7,322 nt of DNA from the NCBI GenBank assembly GCA_030604345.1, contig JAUVWB010000070.1:1-7322 (forward strand), given 5' to 3'. Below are positions 1 to 6,100 of the stretch, piece after piece. Position 1 is the stretch's first letter; every line of letters begins with the position of its first letter. The notes below the pieces were generated by a model, which was not told where the DNA came from, ran no database searches, and was given only the letters and a program-made list of their open reading frames with translations. Source of the stretch: Desulfofustis sp. GTDB taxonomy: Bacteria > Desulfobacterota > Desulfobulbia > Desulfobulbales > Desulfocapsaceae. The position numbers were made by a program, and so were the translations under genes.

Positions 1-415
1 GCCAGCATGCCAAGGCCAGCTCACCAAGCCGTTCTAAAAACGGTGTCCGCAGGACACGTCCCGAGGCGGTGTGCTGATCCACTGCCACATCAGCCAAGCG
101 CAGCAGCCGTTGCGCACCCGCCGCCAACCCCTCGGTGGTAAAGCCCACCCCCTGTTGCTCGCAGACCTTGCGCACCTTGAGCACATAGGTGATAAGGCCG
201 CTGTCCCACCGGCCCACGTCGGCCGCGCACAGGATCAACCGGGTCGGCGGTTTAACCGCCACGTCGTGCAGCAGCCGTTGGTGGGACCGCGGTATGCTGC
301 CGACCAGCCAGTCACCGGCCAGCCGCAGACGAAGCTGGTCATCACCGTCACGGATACACTCGGCGACAGCCAAACTGGCTCGATGATTCAGCGCTACCGG
401 CTCTCTGTCTGACAT
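1..415 (-). CDS. MlaE-family ABC transporter permease with N-terminal STAS-like domain (partial, 5' part only)
   Basis: The gene starts at an ATG (complement of 413-415) and runs off the left edge; 138 residues are visible. They resemble the N-terminal STAS-like extension found on some MlaE/YrbE permeases, which act in the inner membrane with an MlaF-type ATPase to move phospholipids between the membranes of Gram-negative cells. What shows this: LAGDW at residues 32-36, the STAS-like WDSGLITYVLK at 70-80, and a GLAAGAQRLLRLADV segment at 96-110 that matches the linker before the permease domain. The membrane-spanning permease domain itself would lie outside the window, so the family call rests on this extension alone. 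A weak purine-rich ribosome site (AAGAGA) precedes the ATG. The gene is transcribed away from the Rnf operon and has no evident functional link to it. An uncharacterised STAS-domain protein is the main alternative. Confidence 0.75.
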   Translation of the reverse strand, partial: MSDREPVALNHRASLAVAECIRDGDDQLRLRLAGDWLVGSIPRSHQRLLHDVAVKPPTRLILCAADVGRWDSGLITYVLKVRKVCEQQGVGFTTEGLAAGAQRLLRLADVAVDQHTASGRVLRTPFLERLGELALACW

Positions 416-521
416 CAGCTGTCTCTTGACGAAATCGACCCGATGATTGGCGGAATCCGAAGCGCTGAGAGGATCGATCAAGCCCGACGCTCCCTATCTC
501 GCTTCATCCACGGAACAATTG

Positions 522-550
522 AGTATACCACGATTTCTCCCACATGACCG
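522..550 (-). promoter_or_regulatory. Candidate sigma-70 promoter for the MlaE-family gene
   Basis: Read on the - strand, positions 527-522 give TATACT (5 of 6 matches to TATAAT), preceded directly by TGG, an extended -10 element. Seventeen bases upstream, 550-545 read CGGTCA, a weak -35 (3 of 6). Extended -10 promoters tolerate a poor -35. The predicted start near 515 leaves a leader of about 100 bases before the ATG at 415. Assigned by eye from consensus only. Confidence 0.4.
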
Positions 551-605
551 ATCGAAAAACTCAGAAGAACACAGAATTCAAACGCTTCGACATCATGGCC
601 AGAGT

Positions 606-644
606 ACTGCGGCTTCAACAAGCCGGGACCCAAAGCGCCGCAGT
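606..644. repeat. Inverted repeat with competing hairpins
   Basis: ACTGCGGC at 606-613 is perfectly complementary to GCCGCAGT at 637-644. Inside it, GGCTT (611-615) pairs with AAGCC (620-624) around a CAAC loop. The two stems share bases 611-613 and so cannot form together. No T-run follows, so this is not a standard intrinsic terminator for either strand. It lies upstream of the predicted + strand start site. It could be a protein-binding site or chance. Confidence 0.35.
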
Positions 645-680
645 TCCTCCCAATATGAGTAATCTATCAGGCTAATTGAT

Positions 681-710
681 TTGACATTCTTCTTGACACA
701 CTGTAGTAAT
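681..710 (+). promoter_or_regulatory. Candidate sigma-70 promoter for the Rnf operon
   Basis: A perfect -35 hexamer TTGACA lies at 681-686. AGTAAT at 705-710 matches the -10 consensus at 4 of 6 positions with an 18-base spacer. The alternative TAGTAA at 704-709 gives a 17-base spacer but only 3 of 6 matches. A second TTGACA at 693-698 lies 12 bases downstream but has no good -10 partner. The predicted start near 717 gives a leader of about 148 bases to the ATG at 865. It is the only good candidate promoter seen upstream of the operon. Confidence 0.5.
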
Positions 711-723
711 ACCGTGGACAGAC

Positions 724-736
724 GTGGTCATACCAC
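724..736. promoter_or_regulatory. Palindromic candidate operator, GntR/FadR-type consensus
   Basis: GTGGTCATACCAC is a perfect 5-bp inverted repeat around a CAT centre. Its core TGGTCATACCA fits the pattern TNGTNNNACNA known for FadR-subfamily GntR regulators such as LldR, GlcC and PdhR. It sits about 7-19 bases downstream of the predicted start site, where a bound repressor would block transcription. A related half-site, GTGGACA (714-720), lies exactly 10 bases upstream of GTGGTCA (724-730). No regulator gene is present in the window, so the binding protein is unknown. Confidence 0.4.
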
Positions 737-854
737 AAATGCCCCATCGGCGTTTTGACGACTGAGTGACGACTTTTCGCCAGGGACGTTCGAGGAACCG
801 TCGCGTTGCGGTTCCACTGCCGGGATGTGCCATGTCCGAATTCCCCTTTTTCAC

Positions 855-858
855 GGAG
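855..858 (+). promoter_or_regulatory. Ribosome binding site deciding the start of the zinc-ribbon gene
   Basis: GGAG at 855-858 lies six bases before ATG 865, near-ideal spacing. The two upstream in-frame candidates are weaker: GTG 766 has no clear site, and ATG 832 is preceded only by GGGA at 822-825. This supports 865 as the start. Confidence 0.55.
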
Positions 859-864
859 CTACCG

Positions 865-1341
865 ATGAAACAAAAGGAACCAGGCCGGCCGGCCAGTTGG
901 GAAGAAGAGGTATGGGACGCTCCCCCGTTGATGAAACGCTCCCACATCAATCACGATACCTATTTGACCTGCTGGTGTCCGCATTGCGAAGCCGGGCTCA
1001 ACCAAGGGGACCGGGCCGTCTTCGAGATCGTCAACAACCAGGGGCAGGTCGGCATCAGCAAGATCGCCGCTTACCTCAACGTCCTGGACCAGGAAAGCAC
1101 CCTGCAGGTGGACGATGACGAAGAACTGGCCGATGTGAGATGTCCGCACTGCCACGTCTCTCTTATCGAACCTGGGCATCGCTGCAAGCTAGACGGCTGC
1201 AAACTGGCAGCCTTCCACGTAACCATTTCCAACTCGAAACGGTTGAAGCTCGTCAGCTGTATCCGCCGTTCATGCCGCTGGTACGAGATGAGCGACGAGG
1301 ACAATGAACGGCTTATTTTAAGGGATAGTCATGAGTGGTAA
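865..1341 (+). CDS. Cysteine-rich zinc-ribbon-like protein of unknown function
   Basis: A 158-residue soluble protein with no signal peptide or membrane segment; I do not recognise a named family. It carries nine cysteines in pairs or clusters: CWCPHC (36-41), CPHC (93-96), C107 and C112, and CIRRSC (132-137). This looks like two zinc-ribbon or rubredoxin-like knuckle pairs, with an acidic patch (DDDEE, 83-87) between them. None of the motifs is CXXCH, so it is not a c-type cytochrome, and the spacing does not match ferredoxin [4Fe-4S] sites. The frame stays open upstream to GTG 766 (191 residues), but the ribosome site favours 865. It is the first gene of the operon and overlaps the cytochrome gene by 11 bases, which implies translational coupling and a role tied to the electron-transfer complex. 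It might act in assembly or regulation, but its function is unknown. The coding call is supported by the patterned cysteines and the overlap. Confidence 0.75.
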   Translation: MKQKEPGRPASWEEEVWDAPPLMKRSHINHDTYLTCWCPHCEAGLNQGDRAVFEIVNNQGQVGISKIAAYLNVLDQESTLQVDDDEELADVRCPHCHVSLIEPGHRCKLDGCKLAAFHVTISNSKRLKLVSCIRRSCRWYEMSDEDNERLILRDSHEW

Positions 1342-1966
1342 TCTCCCCGATCGGCGCAACTGGACCCGATCGCTGACGGTTGTTGTCGTTGTTGCTGTAG
1401 CTGCCGTCATCGGCGGCTATCTGATCGACAGCGATGCCGTAGAAACGGATCGAAAATATCTTCGCGCCACGGCCGGACCGGTGCTTTTCGACCATGGCGC
1501 TCATCAAAGCGAGTACGTTGCATCCTGTGCCGCCTGCCATCATCCGCTCTTCGCTGCGGCACAAGCTGTTTCATGCGCCGACTGCCATGACGATGGCCGT
1601 GACAAAGACGACCTTGACCATGACAGTCTCAAAGAGTTGCACAACCAGGACTGCAGCCAGTGCCACGAGCAACAGGCCGGCGACGAACAGGCCGCCTCAT
1701 GTCGCCAGTGCCACCCGACGCTGCAACAGGAAGAGGCCGACACCGTGGGCTGCGCCAGCTGCCACGATGACAGCTACACTCCGGAGATCATGAGCCACGA
1801 CGAATATCTCGAGATAGAAGAGCATTCCTGCCTGGGTTGCCACGCCCCCCGATCCCTTGCCGATGCTTACCACACCACCTGTTCAAACTGCCACCTGGAC
1901 ACATCACCGGAACGATTCGCGCAAGCCGACGGAGAGGTATTGTGCGGCGCTTGTCACTTACGCTAA
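1331..1966 (+). CDS. Membrane-anchored octaheme cytochrome c (cytochrome c3/c7-like)
   Basis: A 211-residue protein with eight CXXCH haem-attachment motifs at residues 66-70, 82-86, 108-112, 124-128, 141-145, 167-171, 184-188 and 205-209. A hydrophobic segment at about 15-31 follows a short arginine-containing N-terminus and is probably an uncleaved signal anchor, since no clear cleavage site is seen. That places the haem domain in the periplasm. FDHGAH at 53-58 is the typical N-terminal distal-histidine motif of class III cytochromes; H104, H156, H165 and H181 are further possible ligands. The start ATG has a good ribosome site (AAGGGA, 1320-1325) and overlaps the preceding gene. Standing directly before rnfC, it is likely the electron partner of the Rnf complex, as with the multiheme cytochromes encoded beside rnf in Desulfovibrio and Methanosarcina acetivorans. 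That partnership is inferred from position. Haem attachment would need Ccm machinery encoded elsewhere. Confidence 0.93.
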   Translation: MSGNLPDRRNWTRSLTVVVVVAVAAVIGGYLIDSDAVETDRKYLRATAGPVLFDHGAHQSEYVASCAACHHPLFAAAQAVSCADCHDDGRDKDDLDHDSLKELHNQDCSQCHEQQAGDEQAASCRQCHPTLQQEEADTVGCASCHDDSYTPEIMSHDEYLEIEEHSCLGCHAPRSLADAYHTTCSNCHLDTSPERFAQADGEVLCGACHLR

Positions 1967-1983
1967 GAACTCACGAACCAGCC

Positions 1984-3303
1984 ATGCAAGGATTCTTCAA
2001 ACTGTTCAGCAACAAATCGGAGCTACCCACCGTACCTGATTTCGATCCCGTCATCCGCCAGGTGGAAGAGCCGGACCGCGTCGTGATCCCTCTGGATTAT
2101 CCGGGCCGAATTCATTATCTGCCAACGGTGCAGGCCGGGGACTCCGTCCGCCGGGGGCAGGTCATCGGCCGTTCGCGGCTCGGCAACTGCGCCTTTGCCA
2201 GTATCAGCGGCAAGATCAAGGAGATAGCCACCACCTGGACGACCCACAGTGTCCATTCTCCGGCCGTGGTCATAGAAAACGATGGGAAACAAGGATTGAC
2301 TCCGGAGGAAATATTCGACGGACCTGTCACTCCCGGCGATCCTTACTCGGTCCTGGCCCGGATCCGCTCCGCCGGGGTGAACCCACCCTGGCGCTTATCC
2401 GGTCGCGATTACGGAGACGGCCAGATTGAGGGCCTGCCACGGATCAAGGCGGTAATTATCAAAGGAATCCACGAGGAACCGACCATCCTCACCGCCCAGT
2501 TGCTGCTCGAACAGCGCGCCGACACGCTGGCGGAAGGGCTTCGCATAGGCCGTTCACTGCTCCCCGACGTACCCATCTGGCTTACCGTACCGGAACATTT
2601 GCACTCCTGGGCCCAAAGCCGATTTGCCGAATGGGTGGAGGTCGTAGCTGTGCCGGCTCACTATGCCGCCCGCATCGAGCGCGAACTCGTTGCCCGTCTA
2701 CTCGGCCAGAGGATTCCAAACACCGAGAGCTTCATCAGCCAGGGGATCATCGTTCAGGATTTGGAATATCTGCTGGCCACGGTCGATGCCCTGCAGGGCA
2801 CCTCCCCGTTTCTCCAGAAATGTCTGACGATCAGCGGCACCACCCAGGATAAAGCGATTACCGTACGCTTCCCGCTGGGCAGTTCGGTGCGGCACATCCT
2901 CGGCAGCCAAGGGCTGAGAGCTTCCGATTACAAGCGTACCGTCGTCGGCGGACCGATGACGGGAGTCGCCCAATATTCCGACTTGACTCCGGTCACCTAT
3001 AAAAGCGGCATCTTCCTGATCGCCGAGGACCTTTCCCCCTTCGACCCCGTCGCCCCGTGCATCTTCTGCGGACGCTGCACGCGGGTCTGCCCGGCCGGTA
3101 TTCAGGTACATCTGGTTAACCGGATGATCGAGTTTGGCGAACTGGAAGCGGCCAAAGATCTCCATCCGGAAGCATGCCACGAATGCGGTCTCTGCGCCCA
3201 TGTGTGTCCAGCCCAGCGGCCGATCGTGCAGCTCCTTCATTTCTGCAACCATGAAGTGACACAGGCAGAACGATACAACTGGAACGAGAAGGCTAAGAAA
3301 TGA
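1984..3303 (+). CDS. rnfC: Rnf complex subunit C, variant lacking the FMN/NADH loop
   Basis: A 439-residue RnfC homologue, the cytoplasmic peripheral subunit. Residues about 30-100 form the N-terminal barrel-sandwich domain (GDSVRRGQVIG at 52-62). The C-terminal part has two [4Fe-4S] motifs: C359, C362, C365, C369 and C398, C401, C404, C408, each ending in CP. The family normally has a glycine-rich GxGGAGFPT loop and an NGAECEPY motif for FMN and NADH. Here the matching places read AGVNPPWRL (130-138) and KGIHEEPTILT (160-170), so the canonical NADH site seems lost while the Fe-S domain is intact. It is also shorter than many proteobacterial RnfC proteins, which have long C-terminal tails. 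The start is uncertain: ATG 1984 has no clear ribosome site, whereas GTG 1942, 14 codons upstream and inside the cytochrome gene, has GGAG at 1931-1934 with seven-base spacing. The gene lies 17 bases after the cytochrome stop and overlaps rnfD by four. Confidence 0.93.
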   Translation: MQGFFKLFSNKSELPTVPDFDPVIRQVEEPDRVVIPLDYPGRIHYLPTVQAGDSVRRGQVIGRSRLGNCAFASISGKIKEIATTWTTHSVHSPAVVIENDGKQGLTPEEIFDGPVTPGDPYSVLARIRSAGVNPPWRLSGRDYGDGQIEGLPRIKAVIIKGIHEEPTILTAQLLLEQRADTLAEGLRIGRSLLPDVPIWLTVPEHLHSWAQSRFAEWVEVVAVPAHYAARIERELVARLLGQRIPNTESFISQGIIVQDLEYLLATVDALQGTSPFLQKCLTISGTTQDKAITVRFPLGSSVRHILGSQGLRASDYKRTVVGGPMTGVAQYSDLTPVTYKSGIFLIAEDLSPFDPVAPCIFCGRCTRVCPAGIQVHLVNRMIEFGELEAAKDLHPEACHECGLCAHVCPAQRPIVQLLHFCNHEVTQAERYNWNEKAKK

Positions 3304-4295
3304 AAGAACTGAAAATGTATCAGCCGCCGCGGCCAACCGAGCCGGGCACGCTCGATGTGGCCGTCGGCCCCCACTGGCGTATGGGAACCGGCTTGGCCCT
3401 GGTTCACCAGCGCTGGGCGATTGCCCTGCTGCCGGCATTGCTGGGCAGCCTCTATTTTCATGGACCGGCAGCGCTGCGGGTCGTCGGTTTGTGCATCTGT
3501 TTCGCTGTGGCCTTGGATCTTCTTGCCGAACGATTGGCTCCTTCGCGCGATCTCACCTCCAACTGGAGCAGTGTGGTTTTGGCGCTGCTGCTTGCCTTCA
3601 TGTTGCCGGTCAACGCACCCTGGTGGCTCATCCTGACCGGCTGCTTTTTCATGGTGATCGTAGGCAAGAAGCTTTTCGGCGGCGTCGGTGCCTTCCCTGC
3701 TCACCCGGCCGTTCTCAGTATCGCCATTCTCCAGCTTTCCTGGCCCGGCCGTATGGACAACACCGGTGCCTTGAAGGATGTGGACTGGCCGACCACCATC
3801 ATCGAGCCACTGCGCCTGCTTAAATCCATCGGTGCTAACGCTGAAAGCCAGTACCAGTGGGCCGACCTTCTCCTCGGCCGTCAGGTGGCCGGTACGGCCG
3901 ATGGCATGGTCTTGCTGCTGCTCCTGGGCGGTCTCTTTTTGGTCTTGGTGCGCGAGATTCAATGGCAGGTGCCCGCCGGGTTCCTGGCCGGTCTGCTGAC
4001 CACCGCCTACCTGCTGCACGTGTCCAACCCGCAGGTCTTCGCCACCCCGATTTTTTACCTGCTCAGCGGTGGCACCGTATTCATGGGTCTGTTCCTGATA
4101 ACCGACCACACCACCTCGCCGGTCAATAAGGTGCCCATGTTCTGCTACGGCATCCTCGCCGGTGTCCTGCTCATGCTCATCCGGGGCTACTCACAGCATG
4201 TGGACGGCGTTGTCTATGCGGTGCTGCTGGCAAATATCTGTTCGCCACTCCTGGATATGATCAAGCCGAAGGTAAAGGGGGGGAGAAATGTCTGA
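3300..4295 (+). CDS. rnfD: Rnf complex subunit D, variant lacking the flavinylation threonine
   Basis: A 331-residue integral membrane protein of the RnfD/NqrB family, part of the ion-pumping core. Hydrophobic segments are visible at about 38-75, 88-121, 203-218, 225-241, 246-268, 279-295 and 303-318. Family landmarks include GKKLFGGVGAFPAHPAV (122-138) and TDHTTSPVN (268-276), the latter matching the usual TDPVTSP. RnfD normally carries FMN on the last Thr of a Dxx(S/T)GAT motif followed by PL. Here the matching stretch reads DWPTTIIEPLRLLK (162-175), with Glu169 where the Thr is expected. Covalent FMN on this subunit is therefore doubtful. The start overlaps the rnfC stop as ATGA, with AGAAGG at 3287-3292 as ribosome site. 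The end overlaps rnfG by eight bases. The family assignment is secure; the loss of the flavin site is my reading of an alignment done by eye. Confidence 0.94.
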   Translation: MKELKMYQPPRPTEPGTLDVAVGPHWRMGTGLALVHQRWAIALLPALLGSLYFHGPAALRVVGLCICFAVALDLLAERLAPSRDLTSNWSSVVLALLLAFMLPVNAPWWLILTGCFFMVIVGKKLFGGVGAFPAHPAVLSIAILQLSWPGRMDNTGALKDVDWPTTIIEPLRLLKSIGANAESQYQWADLLLGRQVAGTADGMVLLLLLGGLFLVLVREIQWQVPAGFLAGLLTTAYLLHVSNPQVFATPIFYLLSGGTVFMGLFLITDHTTSPVNKVPMFCYGILAGVLLMLIRGYSQHVDGVVYAVLLANICSPLLDMIKPKVKGGRNV

Positions 4296-4887
4296 GATTG
4301 TTCGCATGGTGGTCGTCCTCTCGCTCATCGCCGGCATCTGTTCGGCGATTCTCACCTTTGCCGACCAGAGCCTGGCGCCCCGAATTGAGCAACAAACCGA
4401 CTTTTACGTGCGCGGTCCGGCGTTGGAACGATTATTCGGCAAACCGGCAACGGAGGTATTGAACAACAAGGTAACGATCCCACTGGAGGGGGCGGTCATC
4501 CCGGTTTTTTTCAGCAAAGAAGGCGAGGACATCGCTACGCTGGCCATCGAAGCCACCGGCAAGGGCGGATTCGGTGGCGACCTGAAACTGATGATCGGCG
4601 TGGACCTCCGTTCCGGCCGCCAGACTGGACTGGAAGTGGTCAGCCACAGCGAGACGCCGGGTCTCGGCGCCCGCATCGAGGAGGTTTCGTTCAGACGTCA
4701 GTGGCAGGGATTGCCCACCGATAAAACGGTGGCACTGACCAAGGACGGCGGCGATATCGACGGCATCAGCGGCGCCACGACAACATCTCGGGCCGCCGTC
4801 GCCGGGACCAACGACGTTTTGCAGTTCCTGCGCGATCACAAGGATCAGATCCTGCAATCAATCTCAAAACTCGAGGAAAGGATATGA
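4288..4887 (+). CDS. rnfG: Rnf complex subunit G, covalent-FMN subunit
   Basis: A 199-residue RnfG/NqrC-family protein: one N-terminal membrane helix (about 7-23), then an extracytoplasmic FMN-binding domain. The flavinylation motif is intact: DGISGATTTS at 158-167, with Thr164 the expected phosphoester attachment site for FMN. Other family features are GKGGFGGDLKLMIGVD (91-106) and the conserved SETPGLGARI (121-130). Attachment requires an ApbE flavin transferase, which is not in this window. Because this flavin faces the periplasmic side, RnfG is the natural contact for the octaheme cytochrome; that is inference. The gene overlaps rnfD by eight bases, with a G-rich ribosome site at 4277-4285, and overlaps rnfE as ATGA. 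Confidence 0.95.
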   Translation: MSEIVRMVVVLSLIAGICSAILTFADQSLAPRIEQQTDFYVRGPALERLFGKPATEVLNNKVTIPLEGAVIPVFFSKEGEDIATLAIEATGKGGFGGDLKLMIGVDLRSGRQTGLEVVSHSETPGLGARIEEVSFRRQWQGLPTDKTVALTKDGGDIDGISGATTTSRAAVAGTNDVLQFLRDHKDQILQSISKLEERI

Positions 4888-5507
4888 GTCAGGCACAACT
4901 CCTGGGGGCAACATTGAAAGCCGGCCTGTGGAAGCGGCTGCCGCCGTTTCGCCTGGTCCTCGGTCTCTGTCCGGCATTGGCGATCACCACCTCGGCGGAA
5001 AACGGACTGGGCATGGGGCTCGCCCTGGCCTTTGTCGTCATCATGTCCAACGGCATCATCTCCGCTTTGCGAACCGTCATTCCCAGCAAGGTCCGCATCG
5101 CTTCCTACATAGTTATCATCGCCACTCTGGTCTCCATTGTCGAGATACTGATGAAGGCTTATTTCTTCCCGTTGTCCGAGCAGCTCGGTATCTATATCCC
5201 CCTCATCGTGGTCAACTGCATCGTCCTTGGACGAGCGGAAGGTTTCGCCTCCAAGAACCCGCCGCTTCTTTCCATGACAGACGGACTGAGCGTCGGCATC
5301 GGCTATACCATTTCGCTGACGCTGATCGGGTCGATCCGGGAATTGCTCGGCACCGGCTTGTGGTTCGGCATGCCTGTCTTCGGGGAAACATTTGAACCGC
5401 TCGCTTTTCTCATCCTGGCACCGGGGGCGTTTGTCACGCTCGGCATCCTGCTCGGTCTGCAGAATCTCTTTTCCCGCTGGCGCGGTGAAAAATTCATACA
5501 GGGTTAA
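4884..5507 (+). CDS. rnfE: Rnf complex subunit E, membrane core
   Basis: A 207-residue six-helix membrane protein of the RnfE/NqrD family, forming with RnfA the inverted-topology pair at the centre of the complex. The two conserved cysteines that together with those of RnfA hold a [2Fe-2S] cluster within the membrane are present: C29 in LGLCPALA and C112 in VNCIVLGRAEGFA. Hydrophobic segments lie at about 22-36, 43-60, 72-90, 101-118, 133-150 and 172-193. Its length is normal for the family. GAGG at 4873-4876 is the ribosome site, seven bases before the ATG, and the start overlaps the rnfG stop. Nothing in the sequence looks unusual, in contrast to rnfC and rnfD. Confidence 0.96.
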   Translation: MSQAQLLGATLKAGLWKRLPPFRLVLGLCPALAITTSAENGLGMGLALAFVVIMSNGIISALRTVIPSKVRIASYIVIIATLVSIVEILMKAYFFPLSEQLGIYIPLIVVNCIVLGRAEGFASKNPPLLSMTDGLSVGIGYTISLTLIGSIRELLGTGLWFGMPVFGETFEPLAFLILAPGAFVTLGILLGLQNLFSRWRGEKFIQG

Positions 5508-5518
5508 GGGGTAGCTCC

Positions 5519-6094
5519 ATGGATCTTTTTTACCTCGCCATATCGGCGACCTTCGTCAACAATATCCTTCTTGCCCAGTATCTCGGGAACTGTCCGTTCC
5601 TCGGCGTCTCCAAGAGGATCGAAACGGCTGCCGGCATGGCGGCTGCCATCATCTTCGTGACCATCCTCTCCGCCGTCTTTACCTGGGCGGTACTCGTCTA
5701 CGTTCTTCGTCCTTACGGTCTCGAGTTCCTCCAGACTCTGACCTTTATTCTCATTATTGCCTCACTCGTTCAATTCGTTGAAATTATACTAAAAAAGAAA
5801 AGCAAGGTACTCTACGACGCGCTTGGTGTCTATCTTGCTTTGATTACCACCAACTGCGCGGTCCTGGGCGTGGTCCTGCTCGTTGCCCGCAAGGAACTGG
5901 CATTTATTGAAATGCTGGTCTTCTCGAGCACCAGCGCGGTTGGTTATGCATTGGCCCTTCTGCTGTTCGCCGGACACCGCGAGCGGCTGCAGATATCCGC
6001 AATTCCGAAGAGCATGCAGGGTACGGCCATCGCCCTGGTGACTGCCGGGATCATGTCGCTCGCGTTTATCGGTTTCAGGGGTATGGCCAATTAA
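5519..6094 (+). CDS. rnfA: Rnf complex subunit A, membrane core
   Basis: A 191-residue six-helix membrane protein of the RnfA/NqrE family and partner of RnfE. The conserved N-terminus has FVNNILLAQYLGNCPFLGVS (12-31) with C25, and the mid-protein motif TTNCAVLG (110-117) has C113; these are the second pair of [2Fe-2S] ligands. Hydrophobic segments are at about 5-22, 39-62, 72-91, 101-122, 130-151 and 168-187. The length is typical. The gene starts 11 bases after the rnfE stop with AAGGGG at 5506-5511, seven bases before the ATG. The residues expected of a working RnfA are all present, so the ion-pumping centre of the complex appears intact. Confidence 0.96.
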   Translation: MDLFYLAISATFVNNILLAQYLGNCPFLGVSKRIETAAGMAAAIIFVTILSAVFTWAVLVYVLRPYGLEFLQTLTFILIIASLVQFVEIILKKKSKVLYDALGVYLALITTNCAVLGVVLLVARKELAFIEMLVFSSTSAVGYALALLLFAGHRERLQISAIPKSMQGTAIALVTAGIMSLAFIGFRGMAN

Positions 6095-6100
6095 GGAAAA

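Larger units (their letters stand above)
416..864. other. Divergent intergenic/control region
   Basis: This stretch separates the - strand permease gene from the + strand operon. It holds a candidate promoter in each direction, an inverted repeat at 606-644 and a 13-bp palindrome at 724-736; each has its own entry. The open frames in it (for example 447-662 +) have no recognisable protein character and lack good ribosome sites, so I regard it as non-coding. If the zinc-ribbon gene begins at one of its upstream candidates (GTG 766 or ATG 832), the right boundary moves left. Confidence 0.6.

Noticed and set aside
71..412. Open frame of 113 codons on the + strand
   Set aside because: Antisense to the permease gene, whose - strand product has clear STAS/MlaE-type features; the + strand product has none.
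447..662. Open frame of 71 codons on the + strand in the intergenic region
   Set aside because: Low-complexity Ser/Arg/Pro composition, no family features, no good ribosome site, and it overlaps the hairpin and the - strand promoter candidate.
693..698. Second TTGACA as a separate -35 element
   Set aside because: At 16-18 bases downstream there is no plausible -10 hexamer.
766..864. GTG 766 or ATG 832 as start of the zinc-ribbon gene
   Set aside because: GTG 766 has no ribosome site and its Arg-rich extension looks like untranslated sequence; ATG 832 has only a weak GGGA. ATG 865 has GGAG at ideal spacing. Not excluded outright.
672..950. Open frame of 92 codons on the - strand over the operon promoter
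   Set aside because: No recognisable motifs; overlaps the promoter and the start of the zinc-ribbon gene.
1837..1983. Far upstream start for rnfC
   Set aside because: The extra residues lie within the haem-motif coding region of the cytochrome gene and do not look like RnfC; only GTG 1942 remains a serious alternative.
2698..3438. Long - strand open frame of 246 codons
   Set aside because: Shadow of the rnfC and rnfD codons in GC-rich sequence; both + strand genes are certain.
3237..4109. Long - strand open frame of 290 codons
   Set aside because: Antisense to rnfD; Gln/Gly/His-rich composition typical of the reverse complement of membrane-protein codons.
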